A stretch of 64,000 nucleotides of DNA from Adiantum capillus-veneris (GCA_014529385.2 CM043949.1:107428054-107492053); one strand, 5' to 3'; positions 1 to 13,383 are shown, numbered from the stretch's first letter. Numbers and translations: made by a program. Notes: generated by a model not told the origin, from the letters alone.

Positions 1-288
1 AAATGGATAATTTCAAAGAAACGAGATCTTTTGCTTCTTTATCATAGTCTGTGAAACTACCCAGTCTCACATTGTCGCTGTTGCGTCCCCTGAATGTAAA
101 TTTAAATTGAGCAACCTTATCATCAAGCTGACATACAACTACACACACGAGCTGATATGGATAGTGAGAAACAATTTTGTGCAACACTATGGGACCGCTA
201 ACATACTCCAATTTAGCACCACCAACTAGTAAATGTTTTGTTTCGTTTTTTTCTTTATGTCTTGTCTCGTCCATTGGTCACGTGTGCA

Positions 289-486
289 CAGATTTGCCGA
301 TTTAGGCAGTGTGTCAATGCTCATCTCGTGCAGATTCGTCGATTTAGGCAGCACCACCAACAAACTGTAGTTTCAAAATTTTTAACAATACCAAATGCAG
401 ATTCGCCAATTTAGGCAGCATTAGTGCAGATTCGCCACTTTAGGCAGCACGGCTTTTTGGTGTAGACTCGCCGGGTGAGGCAACAC
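289..486 (+). repeat. Five dispersed copies of a ~21-bp motif
   Basis: Near-identical copies of CAGATTCGCCGATTTAGGCAG start at about 289, 331, 398, 427 and 463. The last is the most diverged. Spacing is irregular (29 to 67 bp), so this is not a simple tandem array. Function is unknown. The rest of 1-1,400 shows only short unconvincing open frames, and I see no gene there. Confidence 0.7.
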
Positions 487-1402
487 CAATCACAAAATCA
501 TGTTGCAGTGGCTGGCCACCACTGTAACTGGTATGATTTTGTTACCCAGGTACATAATAAAAGTGATTTGGATTTAGACTTATATTGTGGAATTGGAACT
601 GGATTGGGATTTGGTGATTATTATGGCAGTGTTTATGTGATGAGACTTGACATTATGAGATTGATGATGAATGTGACCAATGATATCCTGATTCATCAGC
701 GTATGACATATATTGCCTATTCTAGTGGTATGGGACACTAGAATAGGTAGTATGTGGATGACGGCAGGCATAAGCTAATGTTGTTTAGTTTCATAAATTT
801 TTCTTTTATTATGTGATGTTTTTGACACAACATACTAATCACTGTTTTTGACAAGTATTGTTTGCAGATTTTTTTTTCGCAACTGAGGACAGTTGCTTTC
901 CAACGGAGAGGTATGTTATAGAAATGATATTTTATGATTTTATTACAACTGACAGGTGGAAAAGACTAGACCCAGCTTGGCCTATGCAAATGTATTTGTA
1001 TATCATGTACATTTTATTATTCAAGTGCTCTTTTATGAGCTTTGGCCAATTAAGACCGGCCGGCCAGTTTGTAACCAATTTGACCATTCAAGAAATCTAT
1101 ATAACAAATACGTGCAAGAGGGAAATGGTCACTCTTGCACGGGGGGAGATTGCACCCAGTGCTCGTGTCTATTATTCTCTCCTTCCCTCTCTTCTCTTTT
1201 GCCGTGCCAGGCGTAGCACTCCGCTCTCGGAGGTGCGCTTGCGCATGTTCTCTGCCTCTGTTCCGCTCTCTATCTCTCTCTGTTTGCATACGTCGTTGAT
1301 TATGTGCGTTGCAACGATTCAGGTATATCGATTTATCGTTTTATGGTATGTATTGTGTTATTATGAGTATTTTGCAGGGCCATCGCGCTCCCGGATGTAG
1401 CA

Positions 1403-1622
1403 CTGGGTTTTCCCCCCTGGACATCTGGTGTGAAAGGACACCTTATCTCTTAGGGTCTCATATAAGCTTTGTAGCTCTGAGTTTGTATATACTCTATTAT
1501 TCTAATACAGAGAGATAGACTACAGAGATCTCGTACGCAAGCTCTGTGTCTTCTCCTTCTCCATCTTCTTTCTACTCTGAGTTGATATCTTCCTTCTGTT
1601 TCCTGTTTTATCATCTTCAACA
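1403..1622 (+). repeat. Copia-1 5' LTR (5'-truncated)
   Basis: About 220 bp that match the 3' LTR at 6156-6373 with few substitutions. A TATA-like TATAAGC lies at 1461 and is conserved in the other LTR. The equivalent of 6095-6155 is absent here. Confidence 0.9.
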
Positions 1623-1624
1623 AT

Positions 1625-1636
1625 TGGTATCAAAGC
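1625..1636 (+). other. Copia-1 primer binding site
   Basis: TGGTATCAAAGC starts two bases after the LTR end. It differs by one base from the usual copia primer site, TGGTATCAGAGC, which pairs with initiator tRNA-Met. Confidence 0.85.
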
Positions 1637-2021
1637 AAGGTGATTTCCAGAGCCTCTACTTGCGTTATCGCGTCCGCGCGCGCAATCGCAGTTTTCAGGC
1701 AGTTTTCGAAAAATTTGCTCATGGGAGCATCCTCGACGTTTCGGGAGTATTCTGAATAGGTGACCTGAGGTTTTACCCCCCTTTTAAAGCCGTTCGAGCC
1801 CTCAGAATTTTGTTATGAGCAGCGTAGCAGAAGTTACTTTTCGGAGGCGTTTAGATCAAGAGGGTGTGCTTTTTGACAGATTTTCTTCAGGTAAACAGTT
1901 CCTTTGGGAAGCAACTTATCTTAGCTTTGTGGTGAGATTTTGTGTAGATTTTTGCTTGGATTGGAGAGGAGATTTGTGAATCTCTTGGAGGTTCTTTTGC
2001 TCTCTTGTGTGCATCCACAGT

Positions 2022-3494
2022 ATGGCTCAATCTACAGAGAAAGAGATTTTTGGTGCGTTTACATCCGAAGACAAATTGGAGGGTTCCAACTATTCTCTTT
2101 GGTCTTTTATGGCCAAAAATGTTTTGGTTGGTAAAGGATTGTGGGATTATGTATCTGGAGATGAAGTTCATCCAGGTAGCATTGCACCTGCCACGCCTGG
2201 TCGTGGTGCAGCTGTTGGTGCAGGACCCTCACAAGTCACTCCAGAGCAAAAGAGATGGGATACTAAAGATGCACAAGCTATGGCTGTGATTGCCTTAACC
2301 ATAAAGAGGACAATCACACCACATATCAGATCTTGCAGAACTTCTGAGGATGCTTGGAACACTCTGCAAGCTATGTTTGGAGGAAAAAACACTGCCAGAA
2401 TAGAGTTTTTGAAGAAACAACTTGACAAAATACAGATGGACGAAGGTGACGATATCGTCGAGCATCTTACAAAAATCAGGGATCTTAAAGAGCAATTGCT
2501 TAGCATTGATGAAGTGATTCCAGAGAAGGACTTGGTTTCCAAAACACTCAATTCACTACCACCATCTTATTTGACTTTTCAGACTTCTTTGACTCTGTCT
2601 TTGCGAGCTAATCCTGAGCCTCTTCATTTTGAAGAGTTCGTGGCTTTGCTATTGCAGGAGGATCAATCACGTAAGAACAAGTCTTTACAGGTGGATGGTA
2701 TGGATCATGCTCTTGTTGTACAGAACAAAAACAAGGGTAAAGAGAGTGCTCATCACTCCAAGTCTGGTGTAGGACAGTCTTTAGAGAAGTCTAAAGGTGA
2801 TTCCGACAAGTCCAAGAAGAAAGGTAAATGTCACTACTGCAAGAAACCTGGTCACTACATTAGTGAGTGTAAAAAGCGAATTGCTAAAGAAAAGAAGAAA
2901 GAGTCAAGTTTGGTTGTTTCAACTTCTGGTGATTCTTCTACAGCTAAAGAAGAGTCTGCAAACTTTGTGCAGGATTCTTATGCTTTCGTAGTATGTTCAG
3001 ATTTTTCTGCTTACAGTGTTGACGAGACACAAATGATTTGGTACTTTGATAGTGGTGCATCCAGGCATATTACTTCAAGGAAGGATTTGTTTTGTTCATT
3101 GAATGCAGCTCCAGCAGGAAAGAAGGTGACATGTGCAAATAATGCTTCTTATCCAATCAAAGGCGTTGGTAAGATTTTGATTACCATTTCAGATGGTTCA
3201 GATTTATGCTTGCCAAATGTCTTATATGTTCCAGGGATCAAGAAGAATTTGTTGTTTGTATCCTCTCTTGCAAAAAATGGTCATCGGGTCATTTTTGAGG
3301 ATGACAGATGTGTTGTACGAGATCGAGAGAATGGTTATTCTCTTATCACTACAGGTACGCTGGAAAATGGACTATTTGTGCTAGATCGTTATGAAAAGCA
3401 GATTCAGGTATGTATTGCAGAAACAAAGACTCAGGCCATGCAGGATGTTGAGTTGTGGCATGCTAGATTTGGCATGTTAGTTATGGCAGTTTGA
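2022..3494 (+). pseudogene. Copia-1 gag and protease segment
   Basis: The likely start is the ATG at 2022 (MAQSTEK...), 15 bases inside a slightly longer open frame. The protein shows a copia-type gag (UBN2-like: SNYSLWSFMAKN, then a helical region), a CCHC zinc knuckle at about 2829-2870 (CHYCKKPGHYISEC), and an aspartic protease with the DSGA active site (WYFDSGASRHIT, about 3041-3076). The frame then enters the pre-integrase domain (ELWHARFG) and ends at a TGA at 3492 because of a frameshift. Gag packages the RNA in cytoplasmic particles and the protease cleaves the polyprotein. The frame continues in another register from 3491. Confidence 0.92.
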
Positions 3495-5216
3495 TGACTT
3501 TACAACGTCATAATATGGTGCATGATTTGTCTTTATTGGAGATGACACCAAGACATGTATGTGAAGGTTGCGTTCTTGGAAAGATGCACAGATTTGCATT
3601 TTCGCAGGATGGTTTAGTTAAAGGGACACGAAAGTTGCAGCTTGTACACAGTGATGTATGTGGTCCTATGAGGACGCCATCTATAGGAAACAACCTTTAT
3701 TTTGTGACCTTCATTGATAACTTTTCCAGGTTTTGTTGGGTGTATCCACTCAAAGCAAAGTCAGATGTGTTTGCAATTTTTCAACATTGTCGCCATGTTT
3801 GAAAATGAAATAGGTTGCAAAGTACAGACTCTTCGTACCGATCGAGGAGGTGAATACATGTCAGGTGTATTTAAGGATTTTTTGGGAAAGAAAGGCATTA
3901 AACACCAATGCACTATGCCATACACACCACAACAGAATGGTGTTGCAGAAAGGAAGAACAGGTCTTTAATGGAGACGGCTAGATGTATGCTCAAGGCTAA
4001 GAGTTTGCCTCATAAGCTATGGATGGAGGCAGTTGCTTGTGCAGAACATGTTTTGAACAGGTGTCCTACTCGTGCCTTGAAGACCATTACTCCATATGAA
4101 GCTTGGTATGACAGAAAACCTTCAGTCAGTTATCTTCGTGTTTTTGGTTGTCTTGCTTATGCTCACATCCCTCACCAGTTACGTGGAAAGCTTGATGATA
4201 AGGCAATCAAATGTATATTTGTGGGGTACAGTAGTGGAAGTAAAGGTTATAGACTTTACAATCCTGCTACAAACAAGATTTTTGAAAGTCGTTATGTAAT
4301 TTTTGCAGAAACTACTGCTCAACCTATGGTTGCTTTTGATGTACCTCATATGCAGACACATGATGTATTTGAAGGTTTGCTTCCTTCTTTTGTGGAGAAT
4401 CAAGAATCACAACAGGTTGATAATCTTGATCGATCTTTTGATCAGCATGTGACACCTCATGATGTAGAGGAAATTGCGCGTGAAGAGCAAGAAGTTCTCA
4501 GGGAAGAAAGAACCTTGCCTAAATGGGTTCAAAAAACTTTGCAGGATAGCAAGTTGGATGCACCATTGCCACGAAAAACATGTGCTGGTACTACTTTTGG
4601 CAGAGAGCAAGTAGATTTGGCTTGCTTTAGCACTCTTTGTGATGCAGATGAGCCTGATTCATTTGAACAAGCTTTAGAGTGTGTTCAGTGGAAAGATGCT
4701 ATACAGCAAGAAATTGATTCTATTCATAAGAATCATACATGGGATCTAGTGGACTTGCCTACAGGTAAAAACCCTATCGGTACAAAGTGGGGTTTTAAGG
4801 TAAAAAGGAAACAAGATGGTACTGTTGACAGGTACAAAGCAAGGCTTGTGGAAAAAGGCTATGCGCAACAGAAAGGCATAGATTATGATGAAACCTTTGC
4901 TCCTACTTCTCGTGCGTCCACAGTTAGATCACTAGTTGCAATTGCTGCTCATCATGGTTGGAAAGTGCATCAGTTGGATATCAAAACTGATTTTTTGAAT
5001 GGTGATTTGCAGGAAGAAGTTTATGTAAGTCAACCAAGTGGTTTTTTTGTAAAAGGTCAAGAGCAAAAGGTATGTAGATTGCGTAAAGCTTTGTATGGTC
5101 TCAAACAGGCTCCAAGAGAATGGTATGAGAAGATACATACTTATTTGATTGGCCAGGGATTTCAGAATAGTCCAACAGAAAGTACTTTGTATTATGCTAA
5201 CACTTTATGTGGATGA
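3491..5216 (+). pseudogene. Copia-1 integrase and reverse transcriptase segment
   Basis: Two registers cover this stretch, 3491-3802 and 3714-5216, so there is a second frameshift near 3790. The first contains the end of the pre-integrase zinc region (HVCEGCVLGKMHR) and the integrase core start (HSDVCGPM, FVTFIDNFSR). The second continues the core (RTDRGGEY, YTPQQNGVAERKN, the D and E of the DDE triad) and then the copia RT (YKARLVEKGYAQQ, LDIKTDFLNGDL, CRLRKALYGLKQAPREWY). It stops at 5214-5216, where a third frameshift splits the RT catalytic motif region. Integrase inserts the cDNA; RT copies the RNA. Confidence 0.93.
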
Positions 5217-6047
5217 TATGCTTCTTACAGGCAATACTGCAGATGAAATTGAAGCCTTTAAAGATGCTTTGAGAAAAACCTTTGAGATGTCTGATCTTGG
5301 TTTGCTACATTATTACTTGGGTATTCAGTTTGTGCAATCAGAGGATGGCATATACATGTTACAGGCAAAATATTTGCATAAAATTTTGGCCAAGTTTGGT
5401 ATGAAAAATTGTAAACCAATCTCTACACCCGTAGAAACTGGATCAAAGTTGAGCATTCACGATGCTGGAGAACCTTTTGATGTACATACTTATGCAGCAG
5501 CGGTTGGTTGCTTGATATATTTGGCAGGCAACACTCGTCCAGACATTCAATTTGGGGTTTCACAAGCAAGCAGATCTATGCACAGCCCAGGTATGCATCA
5601 TTGGCAGGCTGTGAAGCGCATACTTCATTCCACAAGTGGGAATTGTTTTTTCTTGGGAAATGCATGTATATCTTGGCTAAGCAAGAAGCAACCTACAGTG
5701 GCTACATCAACTTGTGAAGCTGAGTACAGGGCAGCTTTCACGGCAACAGTTGATTGTGTATGGATGCGCAGGTTATTGGCAGATCTTTGTGAGTGTCAAC
5801 AGGCACCCACTACCATTTTCACTGACAGTCTGAGTGCTATGGCAGTTGCAAGGAATCCAATATTTCATGCAAAACAAAGCACATAGAGGTTCACTACCAC
5901 TATGTCAGGGAAAGGCTACATGTAGGGGAGATCACACTAACTTACTGTCCTACACAGGATAACATTGCAGATCTATTTACGAAGGCGTTATCACGAGAAA
6001 AGTTTGAAGCTTTCCGAAAAGCTTTGGGCTTACTCTCATACACATGA
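5149..6047 (+). pseudogene. Copia-1 RT C-terminal part and RNase H
   Basis: From about 5207 the frame shows the copia RT catalytic motif YVDDMLLTG, then the connection and RNase H region (SWLSKKQPTVATSTCEAEY). Around 5630 the sequence runs straight from HWQAVKRILHST to SGNCFFLGNACISW, so the ~40 residues normally between them, which carry conserved RNase H residues, have been deleted. The frame breaks again at 5884-5886 in an A-rich stretch. The closing RNase H residues continue in the next register to a TGA at 6045-6047. Confidence 0.88.
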
Positions 6048-6082
6048 TGATCTGCTACCTTGTACGGATTCACACTATCACT

Positions 6083-6373
6083 ACAGGGGGGATTTGTAGA
6101 CATGTAGTAGTGTTAGTGTGTATACGCGCTTCACCAGGGACACTTTTCTCCTTCTGGGTTTTTCCCCCTGGACATCTGGTTTGAAAGGACACCTTATCTC
6201 TTAGGGTCTCATATAAGCTTTGTAGCTCTGAGTTTGTATATACTCTATTATTCTAATACAGAGAGATAGACTACAGAGATCTCATACGCAAGCTCTGTGT
6301 CTTCTCCTTCTCCATCTTCTTTCTACTTTGAGTTGCTATCTTCCTTCTGTTTCCTATTTCATCATCTTCAACA
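6083..6373 (+). repeat. Copia-1 polypurine tract and 3' LTR
   Basis: ACAGGGGGGATT at 6083-6094 precedes the LTR start TGTAGACATG at 6095. The LTR is 279 bp and ends at 6373 with TTCAACA. It is complete, unlike the 5' copy. Confidence 0.9.
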
Positions 6374-6413
6374 CTTCCATGACCCTCGGATTGAGTGTGT
6401 GCATGCATGCATA

Positions 6414-7867
<1,454 letters not shown>

Positions 7868-9100
7868 ATCGCACTGTGCTTTGCTACCTTCATGGAGGTG
7901 GACTTTAGGTTTTTGATTAGTTCAGTACACACGTCCAGATTTTTCGTATGTTATTGTCTAGGTTTCTTCAAACTTGGGTTTTAGACAGGCAGTGGCAGGA
8001 TTTGTAGGTTGGTCTTTATGGATTTTCTATATGTACGGGTTTGTATTTTGGATTATCAATGAGCCTTTTTTTTTTGTTTTACCTTGATGTTTTGATATGT
8101 ATGTGGAGTCCTGTGCTTACATTGGTGGCTAGCCAACCAAGTGAAGCCTCCTTGTTTATGAAGTGGTAACACCTAATAATAGCCTCTTTAAAGAATCTCC
8201 CTAGGATCCAATGTTAGTCATGGCTTGAAGCACCAGAAGCAATAGTTATCAATGTTTCATGTTTGCTATCATAGTTAGGTTGACTCTTCCAATCGGGCTC
8301 TTCTACAGGTTACAATACTATGTCAAGGAGTTACTTCAAGGAGTAATTGTGCTAGTGAGAAGTTGTTATGCCATTACTAATATTAGTTGTTGTTCATCAT
8401 CTGTACTGTCCTGAAAAGCACGTTTGTAAATTTTTGTCTTTGCCACATTTGTATTGTTCATTCTAGTATTTTCCTCATGATTTGATTAACTTACTATTAG
8501 AATGCATTACTAATACAGTCTTTAAACCATGGTTTAAAATGAACTCCATGATCATGAAGTATTTTGAGGTCGCAGATCTACCACTTGCACAATACAGAAT
8601 AAATTGCATGTATCCTTGCTGGAGGTAAGGAGAACATATTGGATGTAGGTTGTAGGCAATCTGCAGCTTGTTGAACACCCTTTGCTGCATTCCATTTTTT
8701 ATTATTATTGTGCAACCTGTGTGATTTGTTTCCATGTGAAAAGAAAAACCTTTGTGCAGTCCCTTGTGATTACGCTTCATGTCAATGTATCTTGCCAACT
8801 TTGTCGCACATGGGCGGCTGGAGCGCCTATGGTGCCACATTTGGGTTGGCATACTTTGCATGTATAAGATTTTTGAAGATTTCAACACAATGCTTGGTAT
8901 TGGCATGCTCACTTGAGTGTAATGCTCTCAGTTCAAACCTATACAGTATGCTTTTGTCTCCGTCCGTTGCTTGTTGTGAGGGAAGGTGAGGGGGTTTAGC
9001 CCTATGTGTTGATCTTGTGATGGACATGGCAGACTAACCAACCTCTTTTTTCCATCTTACCTGCACCCGTCTGGGTGGACATATGCGCCTGATGCCTTGG
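7868..9100. other. No gene seen; old EF-1alpha 3' flank
   Basis: The first ~200 bp resemble a 3' UTR (T-rich, no open frame). A 145-codon open stretch on the minus strand at 8475-8912 shows no recognisable domain and I do not call it a gene. Confidence 0.5.
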
Positions 9101-9375
9101 TGATGGTGCCGATTAGGGAGGATGGAAGCGGCTGGAAGCCATGGCAAGCAAGCTACAGAGAAAACAAGAGAGAGAAAGAGAGTGAGAGAGAGAGTTGACA
9201 CAACAAGAAAAAGACACACTCAACTTGATTGTATTCTTTTTGTGAAAAGATTACAATATATAAATCAAAGGTAGCCATGCAAAAGACTTAACCTTTAACA
9301 AACCTTTCCCTGCATGCTTTATGAGGGGAGTTTCCCACAGGCTAGACACCAGACAAAGGGCTTGAATCCCCAACA
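9101..9375 (-). repeat. Copia-2 3' LTR
   Basis: Read on the minus strand it starts TGTTGGGGATTC at 9375 and ends GGCACCATCA at 9101. A TATA-like TATATA lies near 9257-9262. A degenerate GA tract (CT on the element's sense strand) lies at about 9160-9195, downstream of the TATA. The polypurine tract is the C-run at 9377-9386 (G-run on the minus strand). Confidence 0.8.
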
Positions 9376-9724
9376 ACCCCCCCCCTCAAGCCTGAACTAG
9401 ACAGACCCTCTCATGATACCTCAAATTTGTGGTGTACTCATCAACCGTGAGTTTCAGGTTCCCTCAGAACCAAGGATTTTTGGTGTATCCATAACTCGGT
9501 GCTATGATAGTAAACCCTCCCCTCGAACAGATAAGGTGTAGGTCCAAAAAATTAGCTACCACTAAATGGAGTTTTTGGTTCACTTCCAAACCTTGGGTTT
9601 AAGGTGTACCCAGTAACCTCATGAGAAGTAGAATGAAATAGGACTCGATCAAAAACTACTCATATATGGCAATGTCTATAACCCATACAATTTATTTCGA
9701 CTAAAAAACATGAAAAGAGTTGGA

Positions 9725-10010
9725 CTAAAAAGCTTCATTGTCAACAGAATATATTGGAGATTCGGTGTCTCCCTCACCCACATGAATTTGATCTTTATCC
9801 TTTTGAAAGCATCTATTTGAAGGATGATTTGTTTTACCACAGTGAACACAAGGATTCTTCTTGAAACAGTCTATTGTCTGATGATTGTTGCACCCACAAA
9901 TGGCACAAGATCTGGTACCAATGGAAGGTCGAGATGAAGCTGAGTTAGAAGCACAATTAGTGACTACATAGGCACTGGAAGTATTAGAAGAATTGATGGG
10001 GGATACTACA
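9725..10010 (-). pseudogene. Copia-2 gag C-terminal half with two zinc knuckles
   Basis: On the minus strand this encodes a Ser/Asn-rich linker and two adjacent CCHC knuckles, CAICGCNNHQTIDC and CVHCGKTNHPSNRC, both fitting CX2CX4HX4C. It ends at a natural-looking stop (…YSVDNEAF). The reading frame runs upstream into the nested LTR, so the true N-terminal partner lies beyond it at 11.6-12.25 kb. The knuckles bind the element RNA. Confidence 0.85.
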
Positions 10011-10014
10011 TTGG

Positions 10015-11629
10015 TGTCATAAAATCTAATATCTAACCAACCCAAATGATTTTCTCATATTAAATTGATCACTTAATGTGGGAGAATAAACGGGAACGAG
10101 TGTTAAGATATAGATATGTGCTTATAGATCTATCTCAACACGGGGCCAATAGTAAAGGGGCCCAAATGGGAGATGGTCTATCAAGAGCAAGGCTAACCAA
10201 TGGAGCATAAGACCTTAGGGTTAGCTTCATTGAAGACCTCCAATAATGTGTGTAAAAGTCCTTTGACCTTAGGTAAGCTAGGGCTGAGCTTGAGGTGGGA
10301 ACCTGGCCCAAGCTCGAGGTGCTTGACCTGCTTGAGGTGCTTGTCGTGCTTGAGGTGCTTGATTAAGGTGCTTGAGGTGCTTGACTTACTCCATGCTTGA
10401 GGTGCTTGACTTGCCGCTTGATTAAGGTGCTTGAGGTGCCTTGACATGCTTGCCTGAGATGCTTGTGGGAATACCCCCTAGTCCAAGTGCTTTGTCATGC
10501 TTGATGACTAAGGTGCTTGAGCTCCTAAAGTCAAAAGCATCCCTACAAGAGGGGGGCGAGCCCTTTTCCTAGGGATTAGAGAGAGAACACACACTCACAC
10601 TCACAAGGGAAGCCCCAACTTGAAGAGGCAGCAAGGACACATGTCAGGTCCCTACCCATGTTACCTTCATCTGTTGCTTGAAGCCTATTGGCTAGGCTTC
10701 AAAGGGGTCCAATGATAAATTACTTGAATTATCTAATTGTTTTTGCATTTATCAAGTCCTCTCTCTCAAAGGGGAAAGGGGGACACTTGTCCCAAGGCTA
10801 TCCCTGTTGCTTGTAATGGCTTCTGCTTGTGATTGGCTAGGCCTAGAGGGGTCCAATGAGCTTCAAGCGTGAGCTACAAGGGGGGGTCGACCCAAGCAAG
10901 CTAGGGGGGTGCTTAGGGGGTATACTCACCCACACACACTCACAAGCACTCTCATTGTGTACTATGCAAAGTGCAAGAGCTCCCTCTCCTTCTCCAAGCA
11001 AGTAGAGGTTGAGAGCCTACACCAACACTCTTGGCTATGGAGTGCAAATCCATCCAAGAGCCATGCTTCAATGCTTGAGCTTGCCATCTATTTCTTCTTC
11101 ATTACTATGCTATTATGTATGCTAGCACAAGAGTTATGATAAGTGAGAAACTAGCTCTTTCTCGTATGAAATGTTTCTTCTTCCTCTTCCCTACCCTCAT
11201 TCCTTGCTAGCTCTCTCCACCTTCGAAGGTGTTTGAGGTCTTGGGACTGAGGCTTGGTATAGTTAAAACTTTCTTCAAGTTTAGGTTATGCTATGATGGT
11301 GATGCATGAAGCTTTCCATCTTCATTGCTTCACCTAGGTCACAAGGAACACAAAGAATGTATTGTAACAAGTCTCTCTTTATGGGAGAAATCATAATACA
11401 AATGCCTATTGGAGGGGGGACCGGCTCCACATAAATCCGATCCTCAACTGTTGTCATATTCTCTAAATTCTCTCTCTTGCAAAAGTATTGTCCATGCCAA
11501 GTTAACTAATTGCTATGATTATGTTGCTATCTTCAATTATGTCTACCCGCTATGCTCACAAAATCATTTCTTGAAAGTACTCTCATTAAATTCCGCTACT
11601 CTCAAATTGAATAGGCAAATTCCATTACA
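10015..11629 (+). repeat. Gypsy-B family solo LTR nested in Copia-2 gag
   Basis: About 1.6 kb that match, in inverted orientation, the LTR at 56,749-58,342. Shared landmarks are TGTCATAAAATCTAATATC at one end, the minisatellite of CTTGAGGTGCTTGA units, and GGCAAATTCCATTACA (GGCGAATTCTATTACA in the other copy) at the opposite end. No internal gypsy sequence is attached, so it is a solo LTR. TTGG lies directly outside both ends and may be a 4-bp target duplication; the larger direct repeat TACATTGG spans both junctions. Boundaries are uncertain by up to about 10 bp. Confidence 0.85.
10315..10480 (+). repeat. Minisatellite inside the solo LTR
   Basis: Degenerate tandem copies of a GCTTGAGGTGCTTGA-like unit, with ATTAAGG variants between them. 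The same array, rearranged and with different copy number, occurs in the related LTR at about 57,885-58,090. Confidence 0.8.
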
Positions 11630-11633
11630 TTGG

Positions 11634-12252
11634 AGACTGCATATGCACTAAGAATAATAACAGAATTGGTACGGGATACCCTTCATTCTTCTTCCTGCAA
11701 TGAATTGATAATATCATCCAAGGAGGGCAGCGGATCTTTCTCCTTTAAAACAGTAACAATCTGATGAAATTTGTTAGGCAAACTTTTTAACAAAATAGCT
11801 TTGAGATCTTCTTATGGCACTGGGGCTTCAACATAAAGAAGTTGAGTTTTAATACTCTTCAATCGGTTAACTAAAAATGTAATGTTTTCATCAGCACGCA
11901 TAGCAAGAGAGTACAAGTCCACCTTTAGACTCATCATTGAATACTTAGCTTTAGCACCAAAAACCTTCTCTAGTTGTATCCAAGCAACATTGGCAGATTG
12001 CATGTCATCTAGATAATGAATAAAATCATCTTCAAGAGATGTCAGAATAATACCTAATGCTTGTTCGTCCTTGCGTTGTTGCTCGGCAGATAACGCTATG
12101 GTAACTGCACTGGATGTGCCTGCTTCGTCGGTTGATAGCAGCTTGACGACGCTCCACAAATTCTTGCGCATCACATATCCCTTCACTTTGATTTGCCAGG
12201 TGTGGAAGTCGGATCCGTTAAATTTATCCACCTTTGATGCCATATTCGACAT
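11634..12252 (-). pseudogene. Copia-2 gag N-terminal half
   Basis: The minus-strand ATG at 12,252 (MSNMASKVDKFNGSDFHTW) opens a copia UBN2-type gag: KFNGSDFHTWQIKVKGYV, then LEKVFGAKAKYSMMSLKVDLYSL. Gag assembles the particle. The frame meets a TAA at about 11,812, but the same register continues with clear gag sequence (LLKSLPNKFHQIV) to about 11,680, so the stop is a single lesion inside gag. The frame is then split by the nested LTR. Confidence 0.85.
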
Positions 12253-12893
12253 GCCAATGATAGCTTGGTCCTTTTGCTATGCTTGCGAAGGCAAGTAAAT
12301 AGAATTTTGAATTGCTTTTAAGGTAGAAACACAATTGCTAGTAGCCACAATAAGCCTTTGGTTGATATGGTAGCTCAAAAGACTTTGAAAATCACCAAAC
12401 CTTTAGCACCTCTTTGAAGAGTCGACAACAATTGAATTTAATTCAATAGACAATTTGCAATAGCCAAATCTTTGAGAGGCAACTTTGATGACGCCACACC
12501 CTTGCTGATATACTGCAAATCTGAAAGTTTCATTTGCCTTTTCAATCTGCTATTAATGGGCACCGAGCACCGAACACCAAGCCGAGGGTACCTGAGGGTG
12601 GGAATCCCTGCTTGAAAGATTAAATGGGTGGCCACTTTATTAAAGTGTAAACACAAAGGCAAAATGGGCCTTCTCTGTAGCACAGTCGAGCAAAGAAGAA
12701 CGAACAAGATGATGCAGTCTTGCTTCTGAGGCACATGTAGAGGCCGATTTGGCAAGAGTTGCAGTGTCGAGATATCATCAACATCCCAAGGCGACCATAT
12801 TGATGCCGAGTTTGCTCGTTTTGATGCAGGTCGACAGTCGGCTTCCCTCTCTACAAGTGCCTATTCCCGCGAACTGGGTTAAGACCGGGCAGA

Positions 12894-12905
12894 GCTCTGA
12901 TACTA
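12894..12905 (-). other. Copia-2 primer binding site
   Basis: The minus strand reads TAGTATCAGAGC, one mismatch from the Met-type copia primer site, two bases inside the LTR end at 12,908. Confidence 0.75.
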
Positions 12906-12907
12906 GT

Positions 12908-13067
<160 letters not shown>

Positions 13068-13383
13068 AGCCACATTAACAAAAGTAGCCCTGAAGGCTGA
13101 ATGCTACCATAAACTGCTTTGTGCGTATTGTCAGCCTTCAACTGGCGGCCTCACAGTTAAAGGTCATCGATAATGCCTGCTTGAACGTGTTAATAGGATC
13201 ACATGTCCCCACCGACATCTCATTTTCAAAGACTAAATTTTGCTAAACATACCAATTCCTTCGTTATGCTACTTCCAATCAATGTTGTCATATTTGACCT
13301 ACAATATCTATCGTCAATAGTGTGTGGAAGTAGAGGAAATACTTATCATTTACACTCCCTCTCCACTGTCAAGGTTGTGGGGA

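Larger units (their letters stand above)
1403..6373 (+). mobile_element. Copia-1: Ty1/copia LTR retrotransposon, decayed
   Basis: An LTR pair (1403-1622 and 6095-6373) brackets a Met-type primer site, a gag-protease-integrase-RT-RNase H coding region in copia order, and a polypurine tract. The 3' LTR begins TGTAGACATG and ends TTCAACA. The 5' LTR matches it only from CTGGG at 1403 onward, so its first ~60 bp are missing or replaced. No target duplication is seen, in keeping with the damaged 5' end. The coding region has at least four frameshifts and an internal deletion in the RNase H part, so it cannot be autonomous. Confidence 0.95.

Noticed and set aside
289-486. CRISPR-like array
   Set aside because: The spacing is irregular and the repeats are degenerate. 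All other features are plant nuclear.
858-1400. 180-codon open frame upstream of Copia-1
   Set aside because: It has no recognisable domain and biased, hydrophobic composition, and it overlaps other equally open frames. It runs to the edge of the truncated LTR, and I see no support for a gene.
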